DNA of 64,000 bases from positions 975,001-1,039,000 of the forward strand of contig NZ_CP030265.1 of assembly GCF_008843145.1 (NCBI RefSeq), written 5' to 3'. Position 1 is the stretch's first letter. The number at the start of each line of letters is the position of its first letter. A model generated the notes under the pieces. That model was not told the DNA's origin, ran no database searches, and saw nothing but the letters and a program-made list of their open reading frames with translations. The position numbers and the translations under genes were made by a program. This document shows positions 41,551 through 49,685 of the stretch, one piece after another. This stretch comes from Skermanella pratensis. Its GTDB lineage: Bacteria; Pseudomonadota; Alphaproteobacteria; Azospirillales; Azospirillaceae.

Positions 41551-42792
41551 ATGACACGTTCTTCGACCCTCTTCGCTCTGGCCGGTCTGGCCGCCGGCGG
41601 TTCCTTCGCGGCTGTTCCGGCGGTCGCCCAGCAGCCGGAGCAGCCGCGCTTCGCCCCTGTCACCGGCCACCTGAACACGCCGGGCCGCGCCGAATTCAGC
41701 CGTGACGTGCTGGACCGGCTCCAGACGCCTCCGGGCTTCGACCTGGACATCTTCGCGGAGGGGCTGGAGAATCCGCGTATGTTGGCGGTTCATTCCGGCG
41801 GCACCGTCTATGTCAGCGAGCGCGAACCCGGACAGGTCACGGCGCTCCGCGACACGGACGGCAACGGTTCGGTCGACAGCATGGACCCGGTCGTCACCGG
41901 ACGGCCTTATGTCCACGGCTTGGCGATCCGGGACGACCGGCTCTACATGATGACCAACAAGGAGCTTCTGGTCGCCGACATCCGGCAGGACGGCCTGCTG
42001 GGCGAGGTGGAGACTCTGGTGGACGGGCTGCCCGACGGCGGGCAGCATCCCAACCGCACGCTGGCCTTCGGTCCGGACGGGCAGCTCTACATGTCGGTCG
42101 GCAGCAGTTGCAACGCCTGCGACGAGCCGGACCCGCGCCACGCCACCATGATGCGCGCCAACCCGGACGGCAGCGATCTCCAGGTTTTCGCCGAGGGCCT
42201 GCGCAACACGGTGGGCTTCGGCTGGCATCCGGAGACCGGGGAGATGTGGGGCCTGGACATGGGGTCCGACTGGCGTGGCGACGATACCCCGCCGGACGAA
42301 CTGAACCTGATCGCCGAAGGGAAGCATTACGGCTGGCCCTGGTGCTGGGGCGACGCCCAGGTGGACATGCATATCCCCGGCGAGCCCCAGGATGCGGAGT
42401 CCCGCGAAGCCTTCTGCGAACGGACCGAGAGCCCCGTCCTGGACTATACCGCCCACGCCTCGCCGCTGATGATGGCCTTCTACACCGGTGACCAGTTCCC
42501 GGAGGAGTACCGCGGCGACGCCTTCGTCACGTTCCGGGGGTCCTGGAACCGCAACCCGCCGTCCGGATACAAGGTGGCGCGCCTGCGCTTCGAGGATGGA
42601 CGTCCGGCCGGCTTCGAGGATCTTGTGACCGGGTTCCTGTCCGAGGATGGCCGGACCCATTACGCTCGGCTGGCCGGCATCACCCAGGCGCTCGACGGCT
42701 CGCTGCTGTTCAGCGACGACACCAACGGGGTGATCTATCGCCTCAGCTACTCCGGCGACGCCACCGCATCCGACGAAGAGGCCCTCCCGTGA
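41551..42792 (+). CDS. Exported PQQ-dependent sugar dehydrogenase (sorbosone dehydrogenase-like)
   Basis: A 413-residue exported protein. ATG at 41551 follows AGGG; a signal peptide ends near AVPAVAQQ. The rest is a six-bladed beta-propeller of the soluble glucose/sorbosone dehydrogenase type: FAEGLENPRMLAV, PYVHGLAIRDDRLYM, HPNRTLAFGPDGQLYMSVGSSCNACDE, EGLRNTVGFGWHPE, GDDTPPDELN and HYGWPWCWGD. PQQ binding is expected from family knowledge; the sugar is unknown. Its stop overlaps the DUF1028 start in GTGA, so the two genes are coupled. Confidence 0.87.
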   Translation: MTRSSTLFALAGLAAGGSFAAVPAVAQQPEQPRFAPVTGHLNTPGRAEFSRDVLDRLQTPPGFDLDIFAEGLENPRMLAVHSGGTVYVSEREPGQVTALRDTDGNGSVDSMDPVVTGRPYVHGLAIRDDRLYMMTNKELLVADIRQDGLLGEVETLVDGLPDGGQHPNRTLAFGPDGQLYMSVGSSCNACDEPDPRHATMMRANPDGSDLQVFAEGLRNTVGFGWHPETGEMWGLDMGSDWRGDDTPPDELNLIAEGKHYGWPWCWGDAQVDMHIPGEPQDAESREAFCERTESPVLDYTAHASPLMMAFYTGDQFPEEYRGDAFVTFRGSWNRNPPSGYKVARLRFEDGRPAGFEDLVTGFLSEDGRTHYARLAGITQALDGSLLFSDDTNGVIYRLSYSGDATASDEEALP

Positions 42793-43478
42793 CCTTTTCG
42801 ATAGTCGCCCGCTGTCCCCGTACCTGTGAGGTGGGCATCGCGGCCGTCACCGGAATGCCGGGCGTCGGCAAGCTCCTGACCCACGCCGCACCCGGAGCCG
42901 GGGCGGTGGCCACCCAGGGCTGGATCAACCCCTACCTGGGCCTGGACGGGCTGGCCCTGCTTCGTGGCGGGCGCCATGACGCCCGGCAGGCGCTGGATGC
43001 CATCATCGCCAAGGACGAGGATCGGGATTACCGGCAGGTCGCCATGATCGACCCGGCCGGGAAAACGGCGGTCTGGACCGGGCCGGAATGCGCGGACCAT
43101 GCCGGCAGCGTGGAGGGTGAAGGGTTTTCGGTCCAGGGCAACCTGCTCACCGGTCCGGATACCCTCCGGGCCTGCGCCGAAGCGTTCGAAGCCCATCACG
43201 ACGCGGATCTGGCCGTTCGCCTGCTTCATGGACTGGAAGCGGGGGAGCAGGCCGGGGGCGATCGGCGTGGAAGCCAGTCCGCGACGATCTATGTTTTCGC
43301 GACGGAGGAGTATCCCCTGTGGGACATCCGCGTCGATTTCCACCGCGAGCCACTGAAGGAACTGCGCAAGGTCTTCGACCGGTTCGCCGCGGAACTGGTC
43401 CCCCAGATACGCGACATGCCGCGGCGCGACAACTCGCACGGCCGCCAAAGCCACCGGGGCTATGACGGCCTGAGCTAG
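42789..43478 (+). CDS. DUF1028 family protein (Ntn-hydrolase-like)
   Basis: A 229-residue protein starting at GTG 42789, which overlaps the sugar dehydrogenase stop. It begins TFSIVARCPRTCEVGIAAVTG and has THAAPGAGAVATQGWINPYLG and EGFSVQGNLLTGPD, the DUF1028 hallmarks. The N-terminal TFSIVA segment is the expected Ntn-hydrolase-like nucleophile region, though activity of the family is not firmly known. The insertion sequence begins 12 bases after its stop. Confidence 0.85.
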   Translation: MTFSIVARCPRTCEVGIAAVTGMPGVGKLLTHAAPGAGAVATQGWINPYLGLDGLALLRGGRHDARQALDAIIAKDEDRDYRQVAMIDPAGKTAVWTGPECADHAGSVEGEGFSVQGNLLTGPDTLRACAEAFEAHHDADLAVRLLHGLEAGEQAGGDRRGSQSATIYVFATEEYPLWDIRVDFHREPLKELRKVFDRFAAELVPQIRDMPRRDNSHGRQSHRGYDGLS

Positions 43479-43490
43479 ATCAGGGGCTAA

Positions 43491-44353
43491 GAGCGTCTAA
43501 CAAAACCTTGATGAGAGGCTGGCGCCGCCTATCTGAAGGGCATGGCGAAACCCCTTGTCAGCGATGAGCTGTGGGCGGTCGTGGCGCCGCTGTTGCCGTC
43601 CCGTCCGCCCCGTCCGAAAGGTGGTCGGCCGCCGGTCGATGACCGGGCGGCGCTGACCGGCATCCTGTTCGTGTTGAAAAGTGGCATTCCGTGGGAGATG
43701 CTGCCGCAAGAGATGGGCTGTGGCTCGGGCATGACCTGCTGGCGGCGGTTGCGCGACTGGCAGTCCGCGGGGGTCTGGGAGACGTTGCACCACGTTCTTC
43801 TGGACCGGCTGGGCAAGGCCAACGCGATCGACTGGAGCCGGGCGGCGCTGGACAGCGCCAGCGTCCCGGCAAAAAGGGGGGCCGGGAGACCGGGCCGAAC
43901 CCGACCGACCGCGGCAAGCCGGGCTCCAAGCGCCACGTCGTCATCGACGCCAATGGCATCCCGTTGGCCGTGACCCTGTCGGCCGCCAACGTCCACGACA
44001 GCCGCATGCTGGAGGCCACGGTGGACGCCATCCCGGCCATTCGCCAGTGCGCCGGACGGCCCCGCCGCCGTCCCGCCAAGCTCCACGCCGACAAGGGTTA
44101 TGATTTCTCCCGCTGCCGCCGCGCCTTGCGCCGGCGCGCCATCATTCCCCGCATCGCGCGCCGCGGCATCGAAAACAGCGAACGGCTCGGCCGGCACCGC
44201 TGGAAGGTCGAACGCACCTTGGCATGGTTCGCCCGATTCCGGCGGATCTCCGTGCGCTACGAACGCCGGATCGATATCTTTGCCGCCTTCAATCACCTCG
44301 CCGCAGCCCTCATCACCTTCCGCTTCGTCGAACGATGGTTATGTTAGGCACTC
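43491..44353 (+). mobile_element. IS5-family insertion sequence (IS427-like), complete
   Basis: An 863-base element. Left end GAGCGTCTAACAAAACC (43491-43507) and right end (reverse complement GAGTGCCTAACATAACC, 44337-44353) match at 14 of 17 bases. A TAA (or CTAA) direct repeat flanks both sides (43487-43490 and 44353-44356), fitting the short target duplications of this family. It sits exactly between two convergent genes, 12 bases after the DUF1028 stop and 4 bases before the OmpA-like gene's stop codon, so neither is interrupted. Confidence 0.88.
43542..44347 (+). CDS. IS5-type transposase made from two overlapping frames by -1 frameshift
   Basis: The first frame (43542-43973) carries the N-terminal helix-turn-helix part and the first catalytic aspartate (RAALDSASVPAK). 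The second frame, entered at the AAAAAGGGGGG tract (43871-43881), continues KGGRETGPNPTDRGKPGSK, the second aspartate in LHADKGYD and the catalytic glutamate in KVERTLAWF. A -1 slip at AAAAAG joins them into a 267-residue DDE transposase, as is usual for this IS group. Without the slip the first frame stops at 43973. The element looks intact. Confidence 0.87.
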
Positions 44354-44357
44354 TAAA

Positions 44358-45470
44358 TCAAGGGATGTCGTCGACCGCGACCAGGATGCCGACGCAGCGG
44401 TTGAGGGGTTCGGAGATGCCGTCGCTCGTCGGCATCGGCATCCTTGTCTCGCCCATGCCGACGGTTTCGATCAGCCCTGCCGGAACGCCGGCCTGCTCCA
44501 GCAGGCTGGCGACCGATCCGGCGCGCGCGAGGGCAAGCTCCTGGTTGAAGGCCGTCGAGCCGACCGTGTCCGTGTAGCCGACGACCTTGATCGACCGGAC
44601 CCGCAAGTCCGAGATGAAACGACTGGCCGTCATGGTCTTGCGCTCGCCGCCGGGAGTCAGGGTGGCGCTCCCCGGGTTGAAATGGATTTCCTGGATCTTG
44701 AACAGCATCTGGCTCAGGTCCGGATGGGTGCCGGCGTTCGCCTGGGTCGGCACCACGGAAGGGTCGGACGGCAGCCGCTCGGCCGGCGCCATGGCGACGA
44801 CCTGCCGGACCAGGGCGTCGCCCGTCGCCTCTCCTGCCGCGGGCTTGCGCCCCGGCGGACGCGCCGGTTCCTCCGGCCGGGCCGCAACGGTCGGCTCGGG
44901 CTTGCGCGGCGGTACCGCCGCCGCGGTCTCCGGCGCCGGGCGGACGGCGCCCGGCTTGGTCGGGGGCAGCTTCGCCGCCGGGGCGCTTTCCGAAGACGGC
45001 GAAGCCGAGGGTGGCTCCGCGGGCGGGGCGGCCGCAGTCTCGGGCGGTGGGTCCGGTACGGGATCCGGGGCGGGGGCTGCCCCGGTCGGGGGCTCGGAAC
45101 CGGGTTCCGGTTCGGCAATGGTGGTCTGCGTCTCCTCGCCGTCGTCCGATTCCAGGGGCGGGATCGACTCCCCGCCGGCGGTGGGCTCGTCGCCCGTGCG
45201 TCCCTCGACGGGGGGTGGCTGGTCGCCCGTTGCCGTCCCGGCATCCGTTTCCGCCGTGGCCTCCGGCTCGGCGGCGTCCGGTACCGGTACCGGTTCCGGT
45301 GCTGCGGCTACCGGTTCCTGCGGGGGACTTGCCGGTTGGTTCTCCGTGATCGAGTCCTGCGGCGCGGCGGAGCTTTCTTTCTTTTCCGGCTCCCCGTCGC
45401 ACGCCGCCAAGGCAAAGGTGAGCACAAGACCAATCAAGCAGGCGTTACGCTGCTTCCTCCACGAATTCAT
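44358..45470 (-). CDS. OmpA-family lipoprotein with long Pro/Glu-rich linker
   Basis: A 370-residue protein from ATG 45470. A lipobox (LTFALAACDGE, cysteine near residue 24) predicts lipidation. A very long Pro/Ala/Glu/Thr-rich linker (about 30-240) leads to an OmpA C-terminal domain (about 265-370) with IHFNPGSATLTPGG, VVGYTDTVGSTAFNQELALARAGSVASLL and VGMGETRMPMPTSDG. The peptidoglycan-binding aspartate and arginine are conserved. It likely tethers the outer membrane to the wall. The IS ends 4 bases beyond its stop codon. Confidence 0.85.
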   Translation of the reverse strand: MNSWRKQRNACLIGLVLTFALAACDGEPEKKESSAAPQDSITENQPASPPQEPVAAAPEPVPVPDAAEPEATAETDAGTATGDQPPPVEGRTGDEPTAGGESIPPLESDDGEETQTTIAEPEPGSEPPTGAAPAPDPVPDPPPETAAAPPAEPPSASPSSESAPAAKLPPTKPGAVRPAPETAAAVPPRKPEPTVAARPEEPARPPGRKPAAGEATGDALVRQVVAMAPAERLPSDPSVVPTQANAGTHPDLSQMLFKIQEIHFNPGSATLTPGGERKTMTASRFISDLRVRSIKVVGYTDTVGSTAFNQELALARAGSVASLLEQAGVPAGLIETVGMGETRMPMPTSDGISEPLNRCVGILVAVDDIP

Positions 45471-45641
45471 TGTCAGGCCCCGTTCCCCGAAATTCTGCGA
45501 ACGGACCGTAGCCAGCGGACTCGTTGTTTCGCCTGTGGCAATTCGCGGACGCAGGCGCCTTGTCGCCACACTGTGTCGCCGTATGCACAGTTCTTCTATG
45601 CTGTTCTAGACGGACGGCTCTCCGTAATCCTTTTGCGCGGG

Positions 45642-46970
45642 TTATATCCGGCGCTTTTTTAGCTCGCGTACCAGGAAGCGCACCGGATGGAGTGCCGCCA
45701 TAAGGCCGCTTGCCGCATCGGGGTCGACCGGCCAGGGGCCGCCGCTTATCTGCGCCGCCAGCAGGTCACCCGCCAAGGGGGCGGTGACCAGCCCGCGCGC
45801 CCCGAGTCCCGCCATGACCCAGAGGCCGGGATGACAGGCCGCGGCGGCAAAGCTCCGCTCCGGCCGTCCGTGTCTCAGCCCGGCGAAATCGTCGACGAAG
45901 CGGTCGCGATCCACGACCGGCCCGACCAGCGGAAGATGGTCGGTGGTCATGGCCCGCAGCGAGGCACGGCCTGTGGGCGTGCCCGTACCCTGGAACAGGC
46001 CGGGGAACAGGCTCTCGGTCTCCGCGAGATTGCGGGCGTCGTCGGTGGCTTCCGGCTCCTGCGCCGCCGCCGGAACCTGGTCCCTGACCGTGTCGAAGGT
46101 CGCTCCGATCAGGTGCCGGCCCTCCCGCGCCGGGAGGAGATAAGCCCCGTGGCTGATCACGCAGCGCAGGGGAGCGCTGCGCGGGGTGGCCTGCAGGACG
46201 GTGACCTGGCCGCGGCGCGGCGACAAGGGCAGCCAGGCGGATTGAGGAAACGCCCGGGAATCCAGGCTGTTCGCCAGCACCACCGCCTCGGCCGGCTCCA
46301 AGGCGGTGCCATCGGCGCCGGTCGCGTGCCAGAGGCGCCCGTCATGGACGAGTTCGGCGATCCCGGTGTTCAGCCGGACCGCGGCTGTCCCGTCGAGCAG
46401 CGCGCGGGCGAAGGTGGCCGGGTCGATCCAACCGGCCTCCGGAAACCACAGCGCCCCGTGCCGGACCGGTATGCCGGCAAGCTCGCCCGCCTCGCCGGGG
46501 CCGACCGCGCGCACCATGCCGGCGGGCAGGATCGGCGTCCGCAACGCCGCTTCATGGCGTTCGGCCTGCCGGTCGTCCGTGGCGAGCTGGAGCACCCCGC
46601 AGGCCGAGCGCTCGACCGCCGGTCCCAGCCGGGCCAGCGTGCGAAGCCCGTGGAGATAGGCTTCCGCATGGAAGGTGCGTTCCGGTGAACGGCCCGCCAC
46701 CAGCCGGGGCATATGGATGCCGGCCGGGTTGCCCGACGCCTCGGCGGCGACCCGACCGCGCCGTTCCGCCAGGGTGACCCGCCATCCCCGCCGCGCCAGC
46801 GCCGAGGCCGCCGCCGCGCCGGCGATGCCGCCTCCCACCACCAGGGCCCGGCCGGGCGCCGCGGCGGGAGGCGGAGGCGTGAACCAGGGGGAACTCCCGT
46901 CATTCCGGGCGGCGCAGGGTGACCTGTCGGCCGAAGGTACGGAAACCGCGCGGCGTGGCTCCTTCGGCAA
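45642..46970 (-). CDS. FAD-dependent oxidoreductase of the MnmC C-terminal type
   Basis: A 442-residue flavoprotein with the dinucleotide fold ALVVGGGIAGAAAASALARRGWRVTLAE near residue 42, EASGNPAGIHMPRL and a C-terminal GLGARGLVTAPLAGDLLAAQISG. This matches the oxidase half of MnmC, which acts on the wobble uridine of tRNA (cmnm5s2U to nm5s2U). The methyltransferase (MnmD) half is absent, so it would have to act alone or with a separate protein. ATG 46970 is the only plausible start and overlaps the upstream gene by 71 bases. Substrate assignment is by family only. Confidence 0.78.
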   Translation of the reverse strand: MPKEPRRAVSVPSADRSPCAARNDGSSPWFTPPPPAAAPGRALVVGGGIAGAAAASALARRGWRVTLAERRGRVAAEASGNPAGIHMPRLVAGRSPERTFHAEAYLHGLRTLARLGPAVERSACGVLQLATDDRQAERHEAALRTPILPAGMVRAVGPGEAGELAGIPVRHGALWFPEAGWIDPATFARALLDGTAAVRLNTGIAELVHDGRLWHATGADGTALEPAEAVVLANSLDSRAFPQSAWLPLSPRRGQVTVLQATPRSAPLRCVISHGAYLLPAREGRHLIGATFDTVRDQVPAAAQEPEATDDARNLAETESLFPGLFQGTGTPTGRASLRAMTTDHLPLVGPVVDRDRFVDDFAGLRHGRPERSFAAAACHPGLWVMAGLGARGLVTAPLAGDLLAAQISGGPWPVDPDAASGLMAALHPVRFLVRELKKRRI

Positions 46971-48114
46971 GGCTGCGAACCATGCCGTCGGGGTCGTCCA
47001 CGACGAAACCCGCCAGGATCTCGACGCCGTAGCTGAACAGCCGCGGTGTCAGCGGCGTGCCCGGCCCGGCCAGGGCCACCCGCGATCCGCGAGCGAGGTC
47101 GAGCAGACGGGGCAGGGATCGGTTCGCCAGCGTCGACGCGGTGATGACCGCCGCGGCGCAGCCGGGAAGCAGGAAGTCCGCGGCGGCGGCGGGGTACTCG
47201 CCGGCGGCGGGCTGGGCGTCGATCACCAGCGCGTGGGGCATCCGGCGGGAGATGTCGGGGAAGGCGCCGACGCAGACGACGCGGCCTTCCTCCGCGGCGA
47301 AGGCGTCCAAGCCGTTGCCGCCGCCCGCTTCGAGGTCGGGCCGGTTGTAATGGGCGTTCAGCGCAGCCAGGCCCACCGCCGCCTCGAACAGGTCGGTCGA
47401 CTGCACCAGCCCGGCAAGGTTGCCCAAGCCCCGCTCCGCATAGGCTTCTAGCGGCCGTCCCGCCTGGTCGGCCCCGCGCGGCAGCCGCGCCAGACCGCAG
47501 GCGTCCGATCCCTCGACCAGCATCCAGTGGGCGCTGCGAACGATGCGGCCGACCGGCCTGTCCACGACCCCGAGCAGGAGGTCCCGGTAGAGCCGCTGCC
47601 CGCCCCACCATTGCCAAAGCGCCGCCGGGTCGGGGCGCAGCAGGTCGCAGTGGCCGCCGCAGAACTCCAGCCACTCGCCGACCAGCCGTCCGGCGACCGA
47701 GGTCAGCACCGGCAGCCCTTCGGCCATGGCCCACAGCAATTCGTCGGCGAGGCCTCCGCCGTCTTTCTCAAGGGCACCGAACTTGTTGACGACGACGAGG
47801 TCGGGCTTGCCGTCCAGGGCCGAACGCAGCCGGGATCCCGCTTCGGCGATCCCGGCCGGATCGACCCGGCACGAGGTCGAGCCCGCGCCGAGATCCTGGG
47901 AGATGCGGATGACCTCGCCGCTGGCCATGTCGACCAGTTCCATGGCGCACGCGCAGTCGTCGCCGGCTCCCAGGTTCCGCTGGATCAGGCCGGCGACCTT
48001 GAAACCGCGACGCTGCAGTTCGCCGGCGAAGTCGCCCAGCAGCGTGTCCGTCATGGCCTTCGGGCCATGGATGACGGCACCGGGCCTCAGTGCCGGCATC
48101 GTGACTGGCACCAT
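46900..48114 (-). CDS. DUF2478 - DUF4213/DUF364 fusion protein
   Basis: A 404-residue protein; ATG 48114 follows GGAGG by about six bases. The N-terminal 170 residues fit DUF2478 (TLLGDFAGELQRRGFKVAGLIQRN, RVDPAGIAEAG, DLVVVNKFGALEKDGGGLADELLWAMAEGLPVLTSV), a P-loop-related family linked to molybdenum metabolism. The C-terminal part (from about 190) fits DUF4213/DUF364 (GLARLPRGADQ, VCVGAFPDISRRMPHALVIDAQP, PGCAAAVITASTLANRSLPRLLDLA, GPGTPLTPRLFSYGVEILAGFVV), also linked to metal or metallochaperone roles. I have not seen this fusion before. Its stop lies inside the MnmC-like gene. Confidence 0.75.
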   Translation of the reverse strand: MVPVTMPALRPGAVIHGPKAMTDTLLGDFAGELQRRGFKVAGLIQRNLGAGDDCACAMELVDMASGEVIRISQDLGAGSTSCRVDPAGIAEAGSRLRSALDGKPDLVVVNKFGALEKDGGGLADELLWAMAEGLPVLTSVAGRLVGEWLEFCGGHCDLLRPDPAALWQWWGGQRLYRDLLLGVVDRPVGRIVRSAHWMLVEGSDACGLARLPRGADQAGRPLEAYAERGLGNLAGLVQSTDLFEAAVGLAALNAHYNRPDLEAGGGNGLDAFAAEEGRVVCVGAFPDISRRMPHALVIDAQPAAGEYPAAAADFLLPGCAAAVITASTLANRSLPRLLDLARGSRVALAGPGTPLTPRLFSYGVEILAGFVVDDPDGMVRSLAEGATPRGFRTFGRQVTLRRPE

Positions 48115-48225
48115 GTCCAACCTCCAGCATGTCGTGAACCGCTCCCGGGGGAGCGGCGCGGGAGTGTAGGTCATGGCGGCGGCGGTGTCACCGGCTGAGC
48201 CGACGCACCGCCCGCGTGCCTTGCG

Positions 48226-49080
48226 TTACATCTGTTCCTTCTGGGCTCCCGAAGACGGCCGCGCGGGTCCCAGGACCGGCTCGTCGCCGAGCGGGGCGGC
48301 CTGCACCGCGGAGAACTGGCCCTTGCCGTCGAGCGACGGGCCCTGGGTGTAGCGACCGGCCGGCGGCGGCGTGCCGTCCTTGTCGGTGCCGAAGAAGGCG
48401 TAGCTGTACTCCTGCTTCTCCAGGCTCTGGTCGAAGCTGTTCGGAATCGGCAGCGCGGCGGAGCCGCCCAGTTCCTCGATGACCGCCAGCCACTGCTGCT
48501 GGTGCATGGTATCGCGGGCGATCAGGAAGCTCAGCATGTCCTTCATGCCGGGATCATGCGCCGCGTTGTAGAGCCTGACGGCCAGCGTCCGTCCCGTCGC
48601 TTCCGCCGTGACGTTGGCGAACATGTCGCCCGCCAGGTTGCCGCTGGCGTAGACGTGCGAGCAGTCGAAGGGAGCGCCGTCGGAGTTGCCGGGGAAGGCG
48701 GCGAGGCCGGTCGACAGCAGGTGCTTGTGGAGCATGCCTTCGACCATGTGGCGCGGACGCTCCCCGCCCATGACGGCGTTGACCACCGGGTTCGACTCGG
48801 CGGCGGTCTCCTGGAGGGACAGCGGGGCCGATTCCAGGTTCAACGCCACCGCGGTCGCCAGCATCTCGATATGGCCGATCTCCTCGGTCGCGGTATGCAG
48901 AAGCATGTCGCGATACTTGGTGGTCGGGCCGCGTGCTCCCCAGGCCTGGAAGAAATACTGCAGGCAGACCCTGATTTCGCCCTCGATGCCGCCGATAGCC
49001 TGCTGGAGCTGGCGAGCGAACAACGGATCGGGTGTCTCGACACGGACCGGATACTGAAGCCGCTTGTCGTGATAATACAT
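48226..49080 (-). CDS. Manganese catalase (non-haem)
   Basis: A 284-residue di-manganese catalase that breaks down hydrogen peroxide. ATG 49080 follows GGAGG by seven bases. The ferritin-like helical bundle has metal-ligand glutamates and histidines in GGIEGEIRVCLQYFFQAWG, TATEEIGHIEMLATAV and the later DMLSFLIARDTMHQQQW. The C-terminal SYAFFGTD and GRYTQGPSLDGKGQF are typical of the YjqC/KatN-like group. It is a monocistronic-looking gene; the 96-residue gene upstream is separated by 131 bases. Confidence 0.92.
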   Translation of the reverse strand: MYYHDKRLQYPVRVETPDPLFARQLQQAIGGIEGEIRVCLQYFFQAWGARGPTTKYRDMLLHTATEEIGHIEMLATAVALNLESAPLSLQETAAESNPVVNAVMGGERPRHMVEGMLHKHLLSTGLAAFPGNSDGAPFDCSHVYASGNLAGDMFANVTAEATGRTLAVRLYNAAHDPGMKDMLSFLIARDTMHQQQWLAVIEELGGSAALPIPNSFDQSLEKQEYSYAFFGTDKDGTPPPAGRYTQGPSLDGKGQFSAVQAAPLGDEPVLGPARPSSGAQKEQM

Positions 49081-49211
49081 GGAAAAACCTCCGTCCTTTC
49101 GGGAAGACGTTTCCGGCAACAGGACGGAGGCTCGACCGTCTTCGACAAAATCGCCGCTACCCCCAATGCGTGCGATTTAGTCTCATTCAAGATTGGCAGG
49201 CCCGACCGGCA

Positions 49212-49502
49212 TCAGCCGGCGCGCAGGCTGTTCGGCGCGGTGTGGATCATCACGTTGCCGACGTCGGCCAGCACCTCCTTCAGGCGGGCCACCATCTTGA
49301 GGCCGTCCGCCTCCTTTCCGGCGACGGCGCAGACGACCAGTCGGTCCTGGCCGCTGCCGTCGATCAGGATGTGATCGGTGTGATAGACCCCGGCGTTTTG
49401 GGCGATCAGCCCGCTGCCCTTCAGGCGGCTGCGCAGTTCCTCTATGGTCAGGGAAGTGGGGGTAAGGGTGGCGTGACCGGCGGCAATGTCGGTTCTGCTC
49501 AT
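49212..49502 (-). CDS. 96-residue protein of unknown function
   Basis: ATG 49502 gives MSRTDIAAGHATLTPTSLTIEELRSRLKGS and a compact alpha/beta-looking protein (HTDHILIDGSG, DRLVVCAVAGKEADGLKMVARLKEVLADVGNVMI). No membrane segment and one cysteine. I recognise no family. It lies upstream of the manganese catalase in the same direction; whether they share a transcript is not visible. A longer frame to 49595 lacks support. Confidence 0.6.
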   Translation of the reverse strand: MSRTDIAAGHATLTPTSLTIEELRSRLKGSGLIAQNAGVYHTDHILIDGSGQDRLVVCAVAGKEADGLKMVARLKEVLADVGNVMIHTAPNSLRAG

Positions 49503-49685
49503 GGCGTGCCTTCTGCTCCGATACTCAGGTATGCGGCCCGCGGAAGATCCCGACGCAGCCGGTAAAGAGATGATAGTGCATTGCAACAAAACCATGAGCT
49601 GAACTTAAGCGGATGCCGATGACCTTTGGCGGGATCCATCGGGACTACGCCGCAATCCCGGACTTTTTCAAAAGACCATGCGTCG

